A DNA stretch of 24,730 bases from Bdellovibrionales bacterium (GCA_947457605.1 CANGWP010000013.1:1-24730); one strand, 5' to 3'; positions 1 to 11,136 are shown, counted from the first letter of the stretch. The notes: a model not told the origin generated them from the sequence alone. Numbers and translations are program-made.

Positions 1-87
1 ATTGAGATTCAAGCTTTGGCCAGTGCGGAATATGGCCTACCCGGTAAGGGCAGATGGATGCGCTCTTTCCTGGATGATGACCGGTGA
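1..87 (+). CDS. Possible 3' end of an unidentified gene
   Basis: Frame 1 is open from the window edge to a TGA at 85-87 and would encode 28 residues ending in WMRSFLDDDR. I recognise no family. It is not the C-terminus of ribosomal protein L7/L12, which normally precedes rpoB. A frame this short can be open by chance, so the call is weak. Confidence 0.2.
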   Translation: MEIQALASAEYGLPGKGRWMRSFLDDDR

Positions 88-167
88 CCGGTCTATCGAG
101 TAGGCGAAAAAATTGTCTGGTTGCAAACGATAAACCCGGTTTGTGTTTTTTGGCTAAAGGAGAATTC

Positions 168-3100
168 ATGAGTGCACCATTCACCGAAGGGCAACGCGTA
201 CGGCGCGAGTTTTCGAAAATCAAAACTCCCCTTGAGATCCCAAATCTGATCGAGCTCCAGCGCAGGTCTTATGACAAGTTCCTGCAGGCAGACGTTCCCG
301 CGGACAAGCGCGCGAACATCGGGCTCCAGGCAGTATTCAAATCCATTTTCCCGATCGAGGATTTCGACAAAACCTCGGCACTTGAATTCGAGAGCTACAA
401 CCTCGAACGTCCAAAATATGATGTTCAGGAATGTCGTCAGCGCGGAATGACTTTCGCGGCACCTTTGAAGATCACCGTGCGCCTTGTGGTTTTCGATGTT
501 GAGGAAGAAACCGGCAATCGCAACATCCGCGACATCAAAGAACAAGAAGTTTACATGGGCGAAATCCCTCTCATGACCGAGAGCGGATCTTTCATCATCA
601 ACGGCACCGAGCGCGTGATCGTGAGCCAGTTGCACCGTTCTCCGGGTGTGATTTTCACCCACGACCAGGGCAAGACCCACTCATCAGGAAAAATCCTGTA
701 CTCGGCGCGCGTCATCCCGCACCGCGGATCCTGGCTTGATTTTGAATTCGATCACAAGGATTTGCTCTACGCTCGTATCGACCGCAAGCGCAAGCTTCCT
801 GCTACCACTCTTTTAAAGGCACTCGGGTTCTCCGTTCCTGAGATTCTGAATTTCTTCTACAAGATCGAGAAGATCCAGATCGAAGGCGAAGGCAAGTCTG
901 CCAAATACTTCAAGATCGTGGACCTTGAGATCCTCTCTGGCCAGCGCGCGGAAGAAGACATCATTGATCCAAAGACCAAGGAAGTCATCGTTCGCAAGAA
1001 CCGCAAGTTCACCAAGGCCGTGCTCAAAAAGGTCGAAGAGGCCGGCATCAAGCGCCTCGAAGTTCCAGTCGAGGCGGTTATTGGCCGCGTGATTTCGGAA
1101 GACCTCGTCGACAACAAGACCGGCGAAGTGCTGTTTGAGTCGAACGAAGAAATCACCGAAGCAAAGCTCAAGGACGCAATGGCGCGCAAGGTGAAGGAGT
1201 TGAAGGTCATTTATACCGACAACCTCACTTACGGAGCTTTCGTTCGCGAAACCTTGCTGGTCGACAAGATCAACACTCCGGAAGAAGCGTTGATCGACAT
1301 CTACAAGCGGATGCGTCCGGGAGATCCTCCGACTCTCGATGCTTCCAAAGTTCTTTTCGAGAATCTTTTCTTCAATGCGGATCGCTACGACCTGTCATTG
1401 GTCGGCCGACTCAAGCTCAACTACAAGTTCCCTGAGAACAAGGAGAGTCGCGAGTCCACCACACTTACCAAGGAAGACATTCTCAGCACCCTGTTTTATC
1501 TCTGCGAATTGAACAACGGCCGTGGAACGATCGATGACATCGATCACCTCGGAAACCGTCGGGTTCGCGCGGTGGGTGAATTGGTCGAAAACCAGTTCCG
1601 CATCGGTCTTGTCCGAATGGAGCGCGCTGTAAAAGAGCGCATGAGCATCCAGGAGATCGAAACCCTGATGCCGCATGACCTCATCAACCAGAAGCCGGTA
1701 TCGGCTGTGGTGAAAGAGTTCTTCGGATCAAGCCAGCTCTCCCAGTTCATGGATCAGACCAACCCATTGTCTGAAGTGACCCACAAGCGTCGTCTTTCGG
1801 CGCTCGGGCCCGGAGGTTTGACCCGGGATCGCGCCGGTTTCGAAGTACGCGACGTTCACAACACCCACTACGGAAGGATTTGTCCGATCGAGACTCCAGA
1901 AGGACCAAACATCGGTCTCATCGCGTCTCTTTCCACCTTTGCCCGGGTGAACGAGTTCGGATTCATTGAGACTCCGTACCGCGTGATCAAGGAGCGCAAG
2001 GTTTCGGAAGAAATCCAATTCTTTACTGCGACCGAAGAGGAAAACAAGGTCATTGCCCAGGCGAACCCTGAAGCCCTTGCCAAGAAGAAGTTCGAGGGCG
2101 AAGTGGCCCCGGCCCGTCGTAAGGGTGAATTCGCGCTCGTCAATCCTGACGACGTTGAGCTCATGGATGTTTCCTCCAACCAGCTCGTCTCGATTGCGGC
2201 ATCCCTGATTCCGTTCCTCGAGCATGACGACGCGAACCGGGCCCTCATGGGATCGAACATGCAACGTCAAGCGGTTCCACTTCTTCGCTCCAAGGCTCCG
2301 TTCGTCGGAACCGGGATCGAGCGCGTGGTTGCCCGCGATTCAGGCCATGTGATCACTGCGAAACACGAAGGTGAAGTGATCATGGTGGACGGCGGTAAGA
2401 TCGTGGTTCGCAGAACCGATGATCTGGCCGAAGATGAATCCGGCGTCGACATCTACAACCTGACCAAGTACATGCGTTCCAACCAGAACACCTGCGTGAA
2501 TCAACGCGCAGTGGTCCGGGTTGGCGACAAGGTGACTGTGGGCGATGTGCTTGCTGATGGTCCTTCCACCGATGCAGGTGAATTGGCACTCGGTCAGAAC
2601 ATGCTTGTGGCGTTCATGCCATGGGGTGGATACAACTTCGAGGACTCGATCCTCATTTCCGAGCGCGTGATCAAGGACGACGTCTTCACTTCGGTTCACA
2701 TCGAAGAGTATGAGTGCGTTGGCCGTGATACCAAGCTCGGCAAGGAAGAAATCACCCGCGACATTCCAAACGTAGGCGAAGAGGCCCTGAAGGACCTCGA
2801 CGAAAGCGGAATCATCCGGATCGGTGCGGAAGTGAAGCCTGGCGACATTCTTGTCGGTAAGGTCACTCCAAAAGGCGAGACTCAGCTCTCCCCAGAGGAA
2901 AAACTCCTTCGCGCGATCTTCGGTGAAAAGGCCGGCGACGTTCGGGATACTTCGCTTCGTGCTCCATCCGGAGTTTATGGAACCATCATCAATGCCCAGG
3001 TCTTCGCACGCGAAGGCACGGACCTCGATGAGCGCTCCAAGCAGATTCTCGAAGAGCAGATCGCAAAGATCCGTCGCGATGAGAAAATCGAAATCGATGC

Positions 3101-4310
3101 AATCAAGCGCACCACTTATGAGCGCGTAGCGAAGGCCCTGAATGGCGCCGCCACTACGGGCAAGCTCCTCTCGGAAGACGGCTCGGAAGAGTTGCTCTCC
3201 AAGGGCCAGAAGCTTGATCTTGCGACTCTCGAGAAGGTTCCATTCGAACTCATCGGCTTCATTCCAGTGAAGAGCGATCTCGAGCAGGAAATCACCAATC
3301 TCGTGAAGGCTGCGAAGAATCGTGTTGAAGCGGTTCGTTTCGTGTTCCGCGAGAAGACCGAGAAGCTCAAGCGCGGGGACGAACTTGCTCCGGGCGTGAT
3401 CAAGATGGTGAAGGTCCAGATCGCAATCAAGCGGAAGCTTCAGGTGGGCGATAAGATGGCCGGACGTCACGGAAACAAAGGGGTGATCTCCAGAATCATG
3501 CCACTCGAAGACATGCCGTTCACGGCAGATGGTCGTCCGGTGGACATGGTTTTGAATCCACTCGGGGTTCCGTCGCGGATGAACATCGGGCAGCTTCTTG
3601 AGTTGACCCTCGGCTGGGCCGCAAAAGGCCTGGGCGACAAGCTCACTCACTACATGGAGCAGTACAAACCGGACAATATCCGCAAGCTCTTGAAAGAGCT
3701 TTATACGGACAAGTCTGTTCACGATTATCTTGCGAAGGCATCGGATGCGGATGTGGTGAAGATGGCTCGTCATCTGAAGGATGGCGTTCACTTTGCTTCT
3801 CCTGTGTTTGATGGCGCTTCTGAAGCAGACATCGAAAAGGTATTGAAGCTTGCGGATCTTCCGACCCTCGGAAAGACCACACTGTATGACGGAGTCAGCG
3901 GCGAACCGTTCGCCGAGGAAGTGACTGTCGGCGTGATGTACATCTTGAAACTCCACCACCTGGTGGAAGAAAAGATCCACGCCCGAAGCATTGGTCCATA
4001 CAGCTTGGTGACGCAGCAACCTCTCGGCGGTAAAGCGCAATTCGGAGGTCAGCGTCTCGGGGAGATGGAAGTTTGGGCGCTCGAGGCTTATGGAGCAGCC
4101 CATGCACTTCAGGAATTCTTGACCGTGAAGTCGGATGACGTCACGGGCCGGAACCGGATGTATGAAGCGATTGTGAAAGGCGAGCAGCTCCTTGAGCCGG
4201 GCCTTCCGGAGTCGTTCAACGTTCTGGTGAAGGAGCTTCAGTCCCTCGCGCTCAACGTGGAGTTGATCGAGGAAGAAGATAACAAAGAGTTGAAGGCAGA
4301 CTTACTCTAA
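168..4310 (+). CDS. rpoB: DNA-directed RNA polymerase subunit beta
   Basis: This gene encodes the 1380-residue beta subunit, which with beta' forms the catalytic core of RNA polymerase. The ATG at 168 is chosen because AAAGGAG (156-162) lies five bases before it and the protein then starts MSAPFTEGQRVRREF, a normal RpoB N-terminus. The frame stays open back to a GTG at 84, but those 28 extra residues are not RpoB-like. The rifampicin-binding cluster is intact at residues 520-546 (GSSQLSQFMDQTNPLSEV, then THKRRLSALGPGG). Q526, D529, H539, R542 and S544 match the drug-sensitive E. coli residues Q513, D516, H526, R529 and S531, so the enzyme should be rifampicin-sensitive. The catalytic-region motif KMAGRHGNKG and the C-terminal block GGKAQFGGQRLGEMEVWALE are also present. 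rpoC follows after 57 bases and is surely co-transcribed. Confidence 0.99.
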   Translation: MSAPFTEGQRVRREFSKIKTPLEIPNLIELQRRSYDKFLQADVPADKRANIGLQAVFKSIFPIEDFDKTSALEFESYNLERPKYDVQECRQRGMTFAAPLKITVRLVVFDVEEETGNRNIRDIKEQEVYMGEIPLMTESGSFIINGTERVIVSQLHRSPGVIFTHDQGKTHSSGKILYSARVIPHRGSWLDFEFDHKDLLYARIDRKRKLPATTLLKALGFSVPEILNFFYKIEKIQIEGEGKSAKYFKIVDLEILSGQRAEEDIIDPKTKEVIVRKNRKFTKAVLKKVEEAGIKRLEVPVEAVIGRVISEDLVDNKTGEVLFESNEEITEAKLKDAMARKVKELKVIYTDNLTYGAFVRETLLVDKINTPEEALIDIYKRMRPGDPPTLDASKVLFENLFFNADRYDLSLVGRLKLNYKFPENKESRESTTLTKEDILSTLFYLCELNNGRGTIDDIDHLGNRRVRAVGELVENQFRIGLVRMERAVKERMSIQEIETLMPHDLINQKPVSAVVKEFFGSSQLSQFMDQTNPLSEVTHKRRLSALGPGGLTRDRAGFEVRDVHNTHYGRICPIETPEGPNIGLIASLSTFARVNEFGFIETPYRVIKERKVSEEIQFFTATEEENKVIAQANPEALAKKKFEGEVAPARRKGEFALVNPDDVELMDVSSNQLVSIAASLIPFLEHDDANRALMGSNMQRQAVPLLRSKAPFVGTGIERVVARDSGHVITAKHEGEVIMVDGGKIVVRRTDDLAEDESGVDIYNLTKYMRSNQNTCVNQRAVVRVGDKVTVGDVLADGPSTDAGELALGQNMLVAFMPWGGYNFEDSILISERVIKDDVFTSVHIEEYECVGRDTKLGKEEITRDIPNVGEEALKDLDESGIIRIGAEVKPGDILVGKVTPKGETQLSPEEKLLRAIFGEKAGDVRDTSLRAPSGVYGTIINAQVFAREGTDLDERSKQILEEQIAKIRRDEKIEIDAIKRTTYERVAKALNGAATTGKLLSEDGSEELLSKGQKLDLATLEKVPFELIGFIPVKSDLEQEITNLVKAAKNRVEAVRFVFREKTEKLKRGDELAPGVIKMVKVQIAIKRKLQVGDKMAGRHGNKGVISRIMPLEDMPFTADGRPVDMVLNPLGVPSRMNIGQLLELTLGWAAKGLGDKLTHYMEQYKPDNIRKLLKELYTDKSVHDYLAKASDADVVKMARHLKDGVHFASPVFDGASEADIEKVLKLADLPTLGKTTLYDGVSGEPFAEEVTVGVMYILKLHHLVEEKIHARSIGPYSLVTQQPLGGKAQFGGQRLGEMEVWALEAYGAAHALQEFLTVKSDDVTGRNRMYEAIVKGEQLLEPGLPESFNVLVKELQSLALNVELIEEEDNKELKADLL

Positions 4311-4317
4311 AAAAATC

Positions 4318-4345
4318 GGCGTGGGCCCCGTGGGGGGGCCACGCC
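4318..4345. other. GC-rich hairpin in the rpoB-rpoC gap
   Basis: GGCGTGG (4318-4324) pairs with CCACGCC (4339-4345), and inner CCCC and GGGG tracts can extend the stem across a small internal loop. An A tract precedes it (4309-4315) and another follows (4346-4350). Read on the - strand it therefore looks like a stem followed by U residues. On the + strand there is no U tract, so it should not end rpoBC transcription. An RNA-processing or stability site inside the operon is more likely. Confidence 0.55.
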
Positions 4346-4367
4346 AAAAATTAAAGAGGGCAAGACG

Positions 4368-8510
<4,143 letters not shown>

Positions 8511-8526
8511 GTAATTTCGTTTTGTG

Positions 8527-8551
8527 GGCCCGGGCTGATTCAGTCCGGGCC
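8527..8551 (+). terminator. Hairpin terminator after rpoC
   Basis: GGCCCGGGCTG (8527-8537) pairs with CAGTCCGGGCC (8541-8551). The 11 bp stem has one G-U pair and a three-base loop (ATT). It is very GC-rich and lies directly downstream of rpoC. The following TTCAAAGC is not a good U tract, so termination may be incomplete or need a factor. Confidence 0.6.
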
Positions 8552-8568
8552 TTCAAAGCAAAAACCGG

Positions 8569-8597
8569 TGGATTTTTTCGGCATCCCTCGGTATAAA
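8569..8597 (+). promoter_or_regulatory. Candidate promoter for tRNA-Val
   Basis: TATAAA at 8592-8597 matches the -10 consensus at five of six positions and would start transcription about 13 bases before the mature tRNA. The -35 element at the right spacing (TGGATT, 8569-8574) is poor. The call rests on the -10 box and its position between the rpoC hairpin and the tRNA. Confidence 0.35.
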
Positions 8598-8616
8598 AGT
8601 CAGACTTCTTTTTGAA

Positions 8617-8692
8617 GGGCGATTAGCTCAGTTGGTAGAGCAGGATGTTTACACCGTCAAGGTCGGGAGTTCGAGCCTCTCATCGCCCACCA
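8617..8692 (+). tRNA. tRNA-Val (anticodon UAC)
   Basis: The 76-base gene encodes its own CCA end. The acceptor arms GGGCGAT and ATCGCCC pair perfectly. The D arm is GCTC-AGTTGGTA-GAGC. The anticodon loop TTTACAC carries TAC at positions 34-36, which reads valine GUA codons. The T arm is GGGAG-TTCGAGC-CTCTC with one G-U pair. The sequence resembles E. coli tRNA-Val(UAC) in the acceptor and D arms. The base pair 27-43 is a G-A mismatch, and the anticodon stem has one further G-U pair, so that stem is weaker than usual. Confidence 0.97.
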
Positions 8693-8813
8693 TCCTTCCG
8701 AATTTCCTTTTTTAGTTCATCTCGCATCGGTTTCACTCACTCAAAGTATTCGTACATACATTTCGATCGTTCGCCTTGCTCGATTTCCTAAAAAAGGAAA
8801 TTGGGAAGGATGG
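8690..8813. repeat. 25-base inverted repeat starting at the tRNA CCA end
   Basis: The left arm is 8690-8714 and the right arm 8789-8813. They are reverse complements at 24 of 25 positions; the mismatch is at 8803. The arms include a run of six T (8708-8713) and of six A (8790-8795). The left arm begins exactly with the CCA of tRNA-Val. Beyond the right arm, GAGAGGC at 8823-8829 also matches the complement of the tRNA T-stem region, so the right side looks like a degenerate inverted copy of the tRNA 3' end plus its downstream flank. The spacer is 74 bases. Confidence 0.88.
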
Positions 8814-8848
8814 TCGCTCGACCGAGAGGCGAGAAGTGAATTTTCCGG

Positions 8849-8966
8849 CCGTGTTGAGCATGAGTAAATCTCATGCTCAATACGGTAAGTCCGTGCAGGA
8901 TGCACGACTTAGGAAAAGAGGTGGCTAGGCGGAGCCGAAGCGGGACGCGCAGGCGAGCGCTTAGCC
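8849..8966. other. Three consecutive stem-loops, possible structured RNA or repeat element
   Basis: Stem 1 pairs 8849-8864 with 8870-8885: 16 bp including one G-T, loop TAAAT. Stem 2 pairs 8886-8897 with 8901-8911 around loop GGA with one bulged C, and abuts stem 1 without a gap. Stem 3 pairs GGCTAGGCG (8923-8931) with CGCTTAGCC (8958-8966), including one G-T. Stems 1 and 2 back to back are unlikely by chance. The strand is undetermined. This could be the core of a non-coding RNA read through from tRNA-Val, or a palindromic intergenic repeat. Confidence 0.6.
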
Positions 8967-9113
8967 GAGCCGACCGAACCTTTAGTTCCACTCGCCATCC
9001 ATGGCTGAAGTGAATGCACAAATGGGCTCTTTGTTTTGGTCTGCTCCAGTGAGGAGTTGCGGTAGGGAATTCCGGGTTGCGATGAACCGAGTCTTTGTGG
9101 GGGAGGGGAGTTT

Positions 9114-9140
9114 TGGTGGGCGATGAGAGGCGGGTGTAAA
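9114..9140 (-). repeat. Inverted, internally deleted copy of the tRNA-Val 3' half
   Basis: The 18 bases at 9114-9131 (TGGTGGGCGATGAGAGGC) are the exact reverse complement of the last 18 bases of tRNA-Val, including CCA. GGTGTAAA at 9133-9140 is the reverse complement of the anticodon-loop stretch TTTACACC of the same tRNA. About 20 intervening tRNA bases are missing. It cannot fold as a tRNA, so it is a remnant or a recombination/integration scar. Confidence 0.75.
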
Positions 9141-9147
9141 TCGAATT

Positions 9148-9669
9148 TTACTCCTTAGGTGGTCTGATTCGTTTTCGTTCCGGAGGAAGTCCCGAGTCCA
9201 TTAGTTGGCGCAGTGCTTGAAATACAGAATTGAGATGGCGATCATGGTTGGTAACCCTTTTCTCGATCTCGTCGAGTTTTATCCGAAGTTCGGTATTTAC
9301 TTCAAATGCTTCTCGAAGCCGGACAAATGCCCGCATGATTGCGATGTTAACGTGAACCGCCCGTTCACCTCGAAGAACGCCGGAAAGCATGGCTACGCCT
9401 TGCTCAGTAAAAGCATAGGGCAGGTATTTTCGGTGTTTGCCTTGACCTGTATCTAAGGTTCCAGATTGGATCCTTAAAGCCTTATATTCTTGCTCATCCA
9501 GCTGAAACATAAGGTCAGCTGGGAATCGTTCTTTATTTCTTGTGACCGCCTTGTTGAGGTTCTTGGTTTCGACCTGATAGAGTTCGGCGAGATCTGAGTC
9601 AAGCATGACTCTCATTCCTCGGACCGTACGGATTTTCACTATGGTTTCAGATAAAAATGAAGAGTCCAT
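9148..9669 (-). CDS. ORF6N-domain (phage antirepressor-like) protein
   Basis: The 173-residue protein has the hallmark ORF6N order: KIRTVRGMRVMLDSDLAELY, then VETKNLNKAVTRNKERFP, DLMFQLDEQE, and YAFTEQGVAMLSGVLRGERA with a following helix. ORF6N domains occur in phage and mobile-element proteins and are thought to bind DNA, often as a module of antirepressors. The C-terminal part (from about residue 130) is helical with a basic tail ending PPERKRIRPPKE. I start at the ATG at 9669 because the family motif begins ten residues later. The frame extends to an ATG at 9798, but the extra 43 residues look unlike the family. Neither start has a Shine-Dalgarno site. It diverges from the toxin-antitoxin pair at 9867 and suggests past phage or plasmid input. 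Confidence 0.8.
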   Translation of the reverse strand: MDSSFLSETIVKIRTVRGMRVMLDSDLAELYQVETKNLNKAVTRNKERFPADLMFQLDEQEYKALRIQSGTLDTGQGKHRKYLPYAFTEQGVAMLSGVLRGERAVHVNIAIMRAFVRLREAFEVNTELRIKLDEIEKRVTNHDRHLNSVFQALRQLMDSGLPPERKRIRPPKE

Positions 9670-9829
9670 TGTTGGGTCTGAAGCAAGGAGTTTGCCAGGT
9701 TTTTTTAGAAGTGAAGCGGGACGCTCAAGCCATTTCGAAAGATTTATTGAGCGATTTAGGAAGGGGAGCGCGCGAGGGGTGCTTGGATATTTCTTCATGG
9801 TGTCGAAGGGTTACGGATTGGACCATTTC

Positions 9830-9859
9830 TTGACAAATCAAGATAAATCAAGATAAAAT
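9830..9859 (+). promoter_or_regulatory. Strong sigma-70-type promoter of the toxin-antitoxin pair
   Basis: A perfect TTGACA (9830-9835) is followed after 18 bases by TAAAAT (9854-9859), five of six consensus bases. Transcription would begin about 7 bases after the -10 box, at or one base before the antitoxin ATG at 9867. The message would then be leaderless, which fits the lack of a good ribosome-binding site. Confidence 0.6.
9835..9854 (+). promoter_or_regulatory. Tandem repeat in the promoter spacer, candidate operator
   Basis: AAATCAAGAT occurs twice head to tail (9835-9844 and 9845-9854) and fills the space between the -35 and -10 boxes. Ribbon-helix-helix antitoxins commonly autorepress by binding short tandem sites of this kind, so this is a plausible binding site for the product of the adjacent gene. 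Confidence 0.45.
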
Positions 9860-9866
9860 AGGTTCC

Positions 9867-10082
9867 ATGGGTACTCTCAAAAAATTCAGCTCCCAGATGG
9901 ATGAAAAGGTCTTTCGGCAATTAAAGAGTCTCTCGGCCGAGTCCAACGAGGAGATTTCAACCCTTTTGACCGAAGCGGTGATGGATCTGATTCAGAAGAA
10001 GAGCTTGCGGCCCGCCTATCGGAAAGCGGCTGACGAAGTCTTCACCCAGTTTGATGAAGCCCTATCTGAGCTCGCCAAATGA
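9867..10082 (+). CDS. Ribbon-helix-helix-like antitoxin
   Basis: The 71-residue protein begins with a short strand-like segment (LKKFSSQMDEKVFRQLKSLS) followed by two helices (NEEISTLLTEAVMDLIQKK). This is the layout of small ribbon-helix-helix DNA-binding antitoxins. The C-terminal tail (YRKAADEVFTQFDEALSEL) would be the part that wraps the toxin. Its TGA overlaps the ATG of the Doc-like toxin (ATGA), so the two are translationally coupled, antitoxin first. Expected roles are neutralising the toxin and repressing the shared promoter. The identification rests on fold pattern and partner gene rather than on a diagnostic motif. Confidence 0.8.
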   Translation: MGTLKKFSSQMDEKVFRQLKSLSAESNEEISTLLTEAVMDLIQKKSLRPAYRKAADEVFTQFDEALSELAK

Positions 10083-10459
10083 AATTGACCCGGTATTTGA
10101 CCGAGCGTGAGGTTTTGGATCTCCATGCTCGAACGATTGCGCAGCACGGGGGAATTCTAGGAGTGCGGGATCTGGGCTTGCTACAAAGCTCTTTGTATCG
10201 GGCCCGGTCCGGCTATTATAAATCCTTATCCGAGCAGGCCGCAGCCCTCCTGCAAAGTTTCTGCATGAATCATCCTTTTGTGGACGGAAACAAGCGAGTC
10301 GCGCTTCTGGTGACAGCCGTTTTTCTTCGCATGAACGGGTTTCGGTTGGGAGCCAAGAATCCGGAGTTCGTTCGATTCATCCTGAATGAGGTGATTTCCA
10401 AAAAAGAGGATGTGCCCGCCATTGCAAAGTGGCTGGAGCGGTGGATGGTGCAGGACTAG
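10079..10459 (+). CDS. doc: Doc/Fic family death-on-curing toxin
   Basis: The 126-residue protein has the Fic signature HPFVDGNKR at residues 65-73. The catalytic histidine is H65 and the phosphate-handling residues are D69, N71, K72 and R73. The NKR ending is typical of Doc (P1 Doc has HIFNDANKR), whereas AMP-transferring Fic proteins end NGR. Doc of phage P1 phosphorylates elongation factor Tu and stops translation. The length matches Doc, and the upstream motif GVRDLGLLQSSLYR is also Doc-like. It overlaps the antitoxin gene by four bases. Activity towards EF-Tu is inferred from the family. Confidence 0.92.
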   Translation: MKLTRYLTEREVLDLHARTIAQHGGILGVRDLGLLQSSLYRARSGYYKSLSEQAAALLQSFCMNHPFVDGNKRVALLVTAVFLRMNGFRLGAKNPEFVRFILNEVISKKEDVPAIAKWLERWMVQD

Positions 10460-10587
10460 TCTGGAGACCAACGGAATTCTTTGGAGCCGTTCCGAGCCGG
10501 AAAGAGCAGGGAAATGGACGGAGCGCCTGAGCCCTTTCATAATCACTCAGCAGCCATTCCAGGGCCTCACATTGTGTTTCCTGCAGT

Positions 10588-11136
10588 CTACCAAATCAAC
10601 CCGATACTTAGGCCGATCAGGTCGACGAAGGTTTGAGGCTGAATCCCCGTCGCCACATGCATGAATGCGATCCTTACGAAGGTCGAGTGTGGCAAGCGCT
10701 TCATGACATAAAACTCTGAATTCAGGAATCCAAGGTCGCTTTTCCCACCGCGTAGGAGGTTTGTCCGGTGTCCCACATCGGAGCCCGTGGCAATTCCAAA
10801 CACATCGATATTCACTCCGAGGTCGACCCAATCCAGTCCCAGGTAAGAGGCATGGAATCCGAGATTGATGGCCCCGACTGAATATCGTCTGGAGAGTAAT
10901 GAGTCAGCGCCAAAGGACGAGTAACGAAGGCCATATCCCATTTGGAAAGACCCGAGATCACGGAAAACGGGGTGCAGTCTTGCGACTTGGATCTGAGTCA
11001 GGGTTTCGCCATTTACCGACGAGGAAACTCCGAAACCCTGCCCGGCCGAGAGCTGGATCTCCGTATTTTCCCCTGGAGCAGCTACAGCTTCTGAAACCCA
11101 ACAGACACAAAAAACGAACCAAACCAAATATTTCAC
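10588..11136 (-). CDS. Small outer-membrane beta-barrel protein, unrecognised family
   Basis: The 182-residue product starts at a GTG (11136) that overlaps the stop codon of the YceI-like gene (GTGA). GGAG lies five to six bases upstream. A signal peptide (VKYLVWFVFCVCWVSEAVAA, cleaved before PGEN) is followed by alternating hydrophobic and polar segments such as FQMGYGLRYSSFG, VGAINLGFHASYLGLDWVDL and FVRIAFMHVATG. It ends in IGLSIGLIW, an aromatic C-terminus of the kind recognised by the barrel assembly machinery. About eight strands are likely. A longer reading from 11166 lacks these start signals. Function is unknown; coupling suggests it works with the YceI-like protein. Confidence 0.8.
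   Translation of the reverse strand: MKYLVWFVFCVCWVSEAVAAPGENTEIQLSAGQGFGVSSSVNGETLTQIQVARLHPVFRDLGSFQMGYGLRYSSFGADSLLSRRYSVGAINLGFHASYLGLDWVDLGVNIDVFGIATGSDVGHRTNLLRGGKSDLGFLNSEFYVMKRLPHSTFVRIAFMHVATGIQPQTFVDLIGLSIGLIW

Larger units (their letters stand above)
8693..9147. other. Structured gene-free region downstream of tRNA-Val
   Basis: These 455 bases have no convincing coding frame; an open - frame at 8788-9021 has no recognisable features. They contain the inverted repeat starting at the tRNA end, three stem-loops at 8849-8966, and an inverted copy of the tRNA 3' end at 9114-9131. They also contain an imperfect direct repeat, TTTAGTTCATCTCGC (8711-8725) and TTTAGTTCCACTCGC (8981-8995), both followed shortly by ATC. 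The stretch 9022-9113 shows nothing I can name. The whole resembles a decayed repeat element or an unrecognised structured RNA. Confidence 0.6.

Noticed and set aside
84..167. In-frame N-terminal extension of RpoB from a GTG at 84
   Set aside because: The 28 extra residues do not resemble RpoB, and a strong ribosome-binding site precedes the ATG at 168.
2340..4103. Long open frame (587 codons) on the - strand inside rpoB
   Set aside because: It is the antisense shadow of rpoB codon bias. The protein is low in recognisable motifs and rich in His/Leu, as expected of a complement frame.
8788..9021. 77-codon - strand frame over the structured region
   Set aside because: It is Arg-rich, has no domain, and runs through three stem-loops, which explains its composition better.
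9205..9456. 83-codon + strand frame opposite the ORF6N gene
   Set aside because: The opposite strand has a clear ORF6N domain, so this is its shadow.
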